From Oligoflexus sp. (GTDB lineage Bacteria; Bdellovibrionota_B; Oligoflexia; Oligoflexales; Oligoflexaceae), in contig JASLCY010000419.1 of the NCBI GenBank assembly GCA_030151925.1, positions 1 through 6,324 of the forward strand: a DNA stretch of 6,324 nt. The letters run 5' to 3'. This document shows, in pieces, positions 5,845 through 6,324 of this stretch; within the stretch, counting starts at the first letter, position 1; each line of letters starts with the position of its first letter. The position numbers and the translations under genes are program-made. Under the pieces are notes generated by a model that made no database searches, had not been told where the DNA came from, and was given only the letters and a program-made list of their open reading frames with translations.

Positions 5845-6324
5845 ATGACCAGCAAGACCAGCAGCAATAAGATGAGCGAAGAGGGTTATCTCCACGGTTA
5901 TTCCTCGGTCGAGCAGGAACGCCTCAAATACCAGGCGCGTTTCACCGAGCAGTCGATCTACGGCGGCCTCGACCTCTCCTCGATCTCCCATCTCCTCGAA
6001 GTCGGCGTAGGCGTCGGCGCGCAATCCGAGATCCTCCTCCGCCGTTTCCCGCAGCTCCGCATCACCGGCATCGACCAGAGCGAGACGCAGCTCCAGGCCG
6101 CGCGGGCCTTCCTCGCGAGCAAGTCCTATGCGGAAAAGCGCTATGAGCTCCTGCAGATGGATGCGACGAATATGGACTTCGAATCGCTGACGTTCGACGG
6201 GGCCTTCATCTGCTGGGTGCTCGAGCACATCCCTTCGCCCGAACGCGTCCTGAGCGAGGTCCGCCGCGTCCTGAAGAAGGGCGCGACCGTCACCATCACC
6301 GAGGTGATGAACCACAGCTTCTTC
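5845..6324 (+). CDS. Class I SAM-dependent methyltransferase, 3' end beyond the window
   Basis: The first 160 codons of a methyltransferase that uses S-adenosylmethionine; the frame is open at the right edge. The ATG at 5845 follows a strong GGAGG (5834-5838) by 6 nt. Visible motifs in order: LHGYSSVEQERLKYQA (16-31), an N-terminal lead-in I recall from a UbiE-like branch of these enzymes; motif I LLEVGVGVGAQS (50-61), the glycine-rich SAM loop; GIDQSE (75-80) with the acidic residue expected to hold the SAM ribose; QMDATNMDF (104-112), contacting the adenine in relatives; and DGAFICWVLEHIPSPERVL (118-136), motif IV-like, followed by EVRRVLKKGATVTITE. The substrate-binding C-terminal part is not in view, so the acceptor cannot be named. 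An in-frame Met at residue 10 is a less likely start because it lacks a comparable ribosome binding site. Confidence 0.9.
   Translation, partial: MTSKTSSNKMSEEGYLHGYSSVEQERLKYQARFTEQSIYGGLDLSSISHLLEVGVGVGAQSEILLRRFPQLRITGIDQSETQLQAARAFLASKSYAEKRYELLQMDATNMDFESLTFDGAFICWVLEHIPSPERVLSEVRRVLKKGATVTITEVMNHSFF

Noticed and set aside
5839..6315. 158-residue open frame on the minus strand, opposite the methyltransferase
   Set aside because: The plus strand shows SAM-binding motifs and a strong GGAGG start; the minus frame shows no domain.

Overview
The window holds six protein-coding genes, the last of them cut by the right edge. There are no RNA genes, insertion sequences or CRISPR arrays that I can see. 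GC-rich codons with C or G in third positions, Sec-type signal peptides and an oligopeptidase B suggest a Gram-negative, proteobacteria-like organism. I cannot name a lineage from the sequence; a Bdellovibrionota/Oligoflexia-type bacterium is only a guess.

Left part (1-1811): a secreted CocE/NonD (peptidase S15-like) alpha/beta hydrolase is read on the minus strand. A 227-bp AT-richer intergenic region separates it from a divergent small plus-strand gene. Next (1812-2186): that small gene encodes an exported protein of about 100 mature residues that resembles NrfJ-type proteins. It converges on oligopeptidase B with only 6 bp between the stop codons, and a perfect 7-bp hairpin with a 4-nt loop covers both stops.

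Middle (2181-5347): oligopeptidase B (ptrB) lies on the minus strand, 74 nt downstream of a co-directional gene for a 351-residue protein. That protein carries six tandem zinc-finger-like units. Their spacing is that of classical TFIIIA-type fingers (aromatic-x-C-x2-C-x3-aromatic-x5-A-x2-C-x3-C/H), but the third ligand is always Cys. The fourth ligand drifts from Cys through His to Asp along the protein. The 74-nt gap holds a fair sigma70-like promoter and an 8-bp inverted repeat, so ptrB may have its own promoter as well as read-through.

Right part (5348-6324): the region upstream of the zinc-finger gene is divergent. It holds a leader hairpin for the zinc-finger gene, an 18-bp perfect palindrome and a TTGACA-type promoter. 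These last two face a 70-residue single-pass membrane protein of unknown function. A class I SAM-dependent methyltransferase follows on the same strand, and the window contains its first 160 codons.

The most unusual items are the six-finger protein and the compact divergent control region beside it. Nothing shows the six genes working in one pathway. The likeliest functional unit is the zinc-finger gene, its divergent membrane-protein neighbour and the control region between them.
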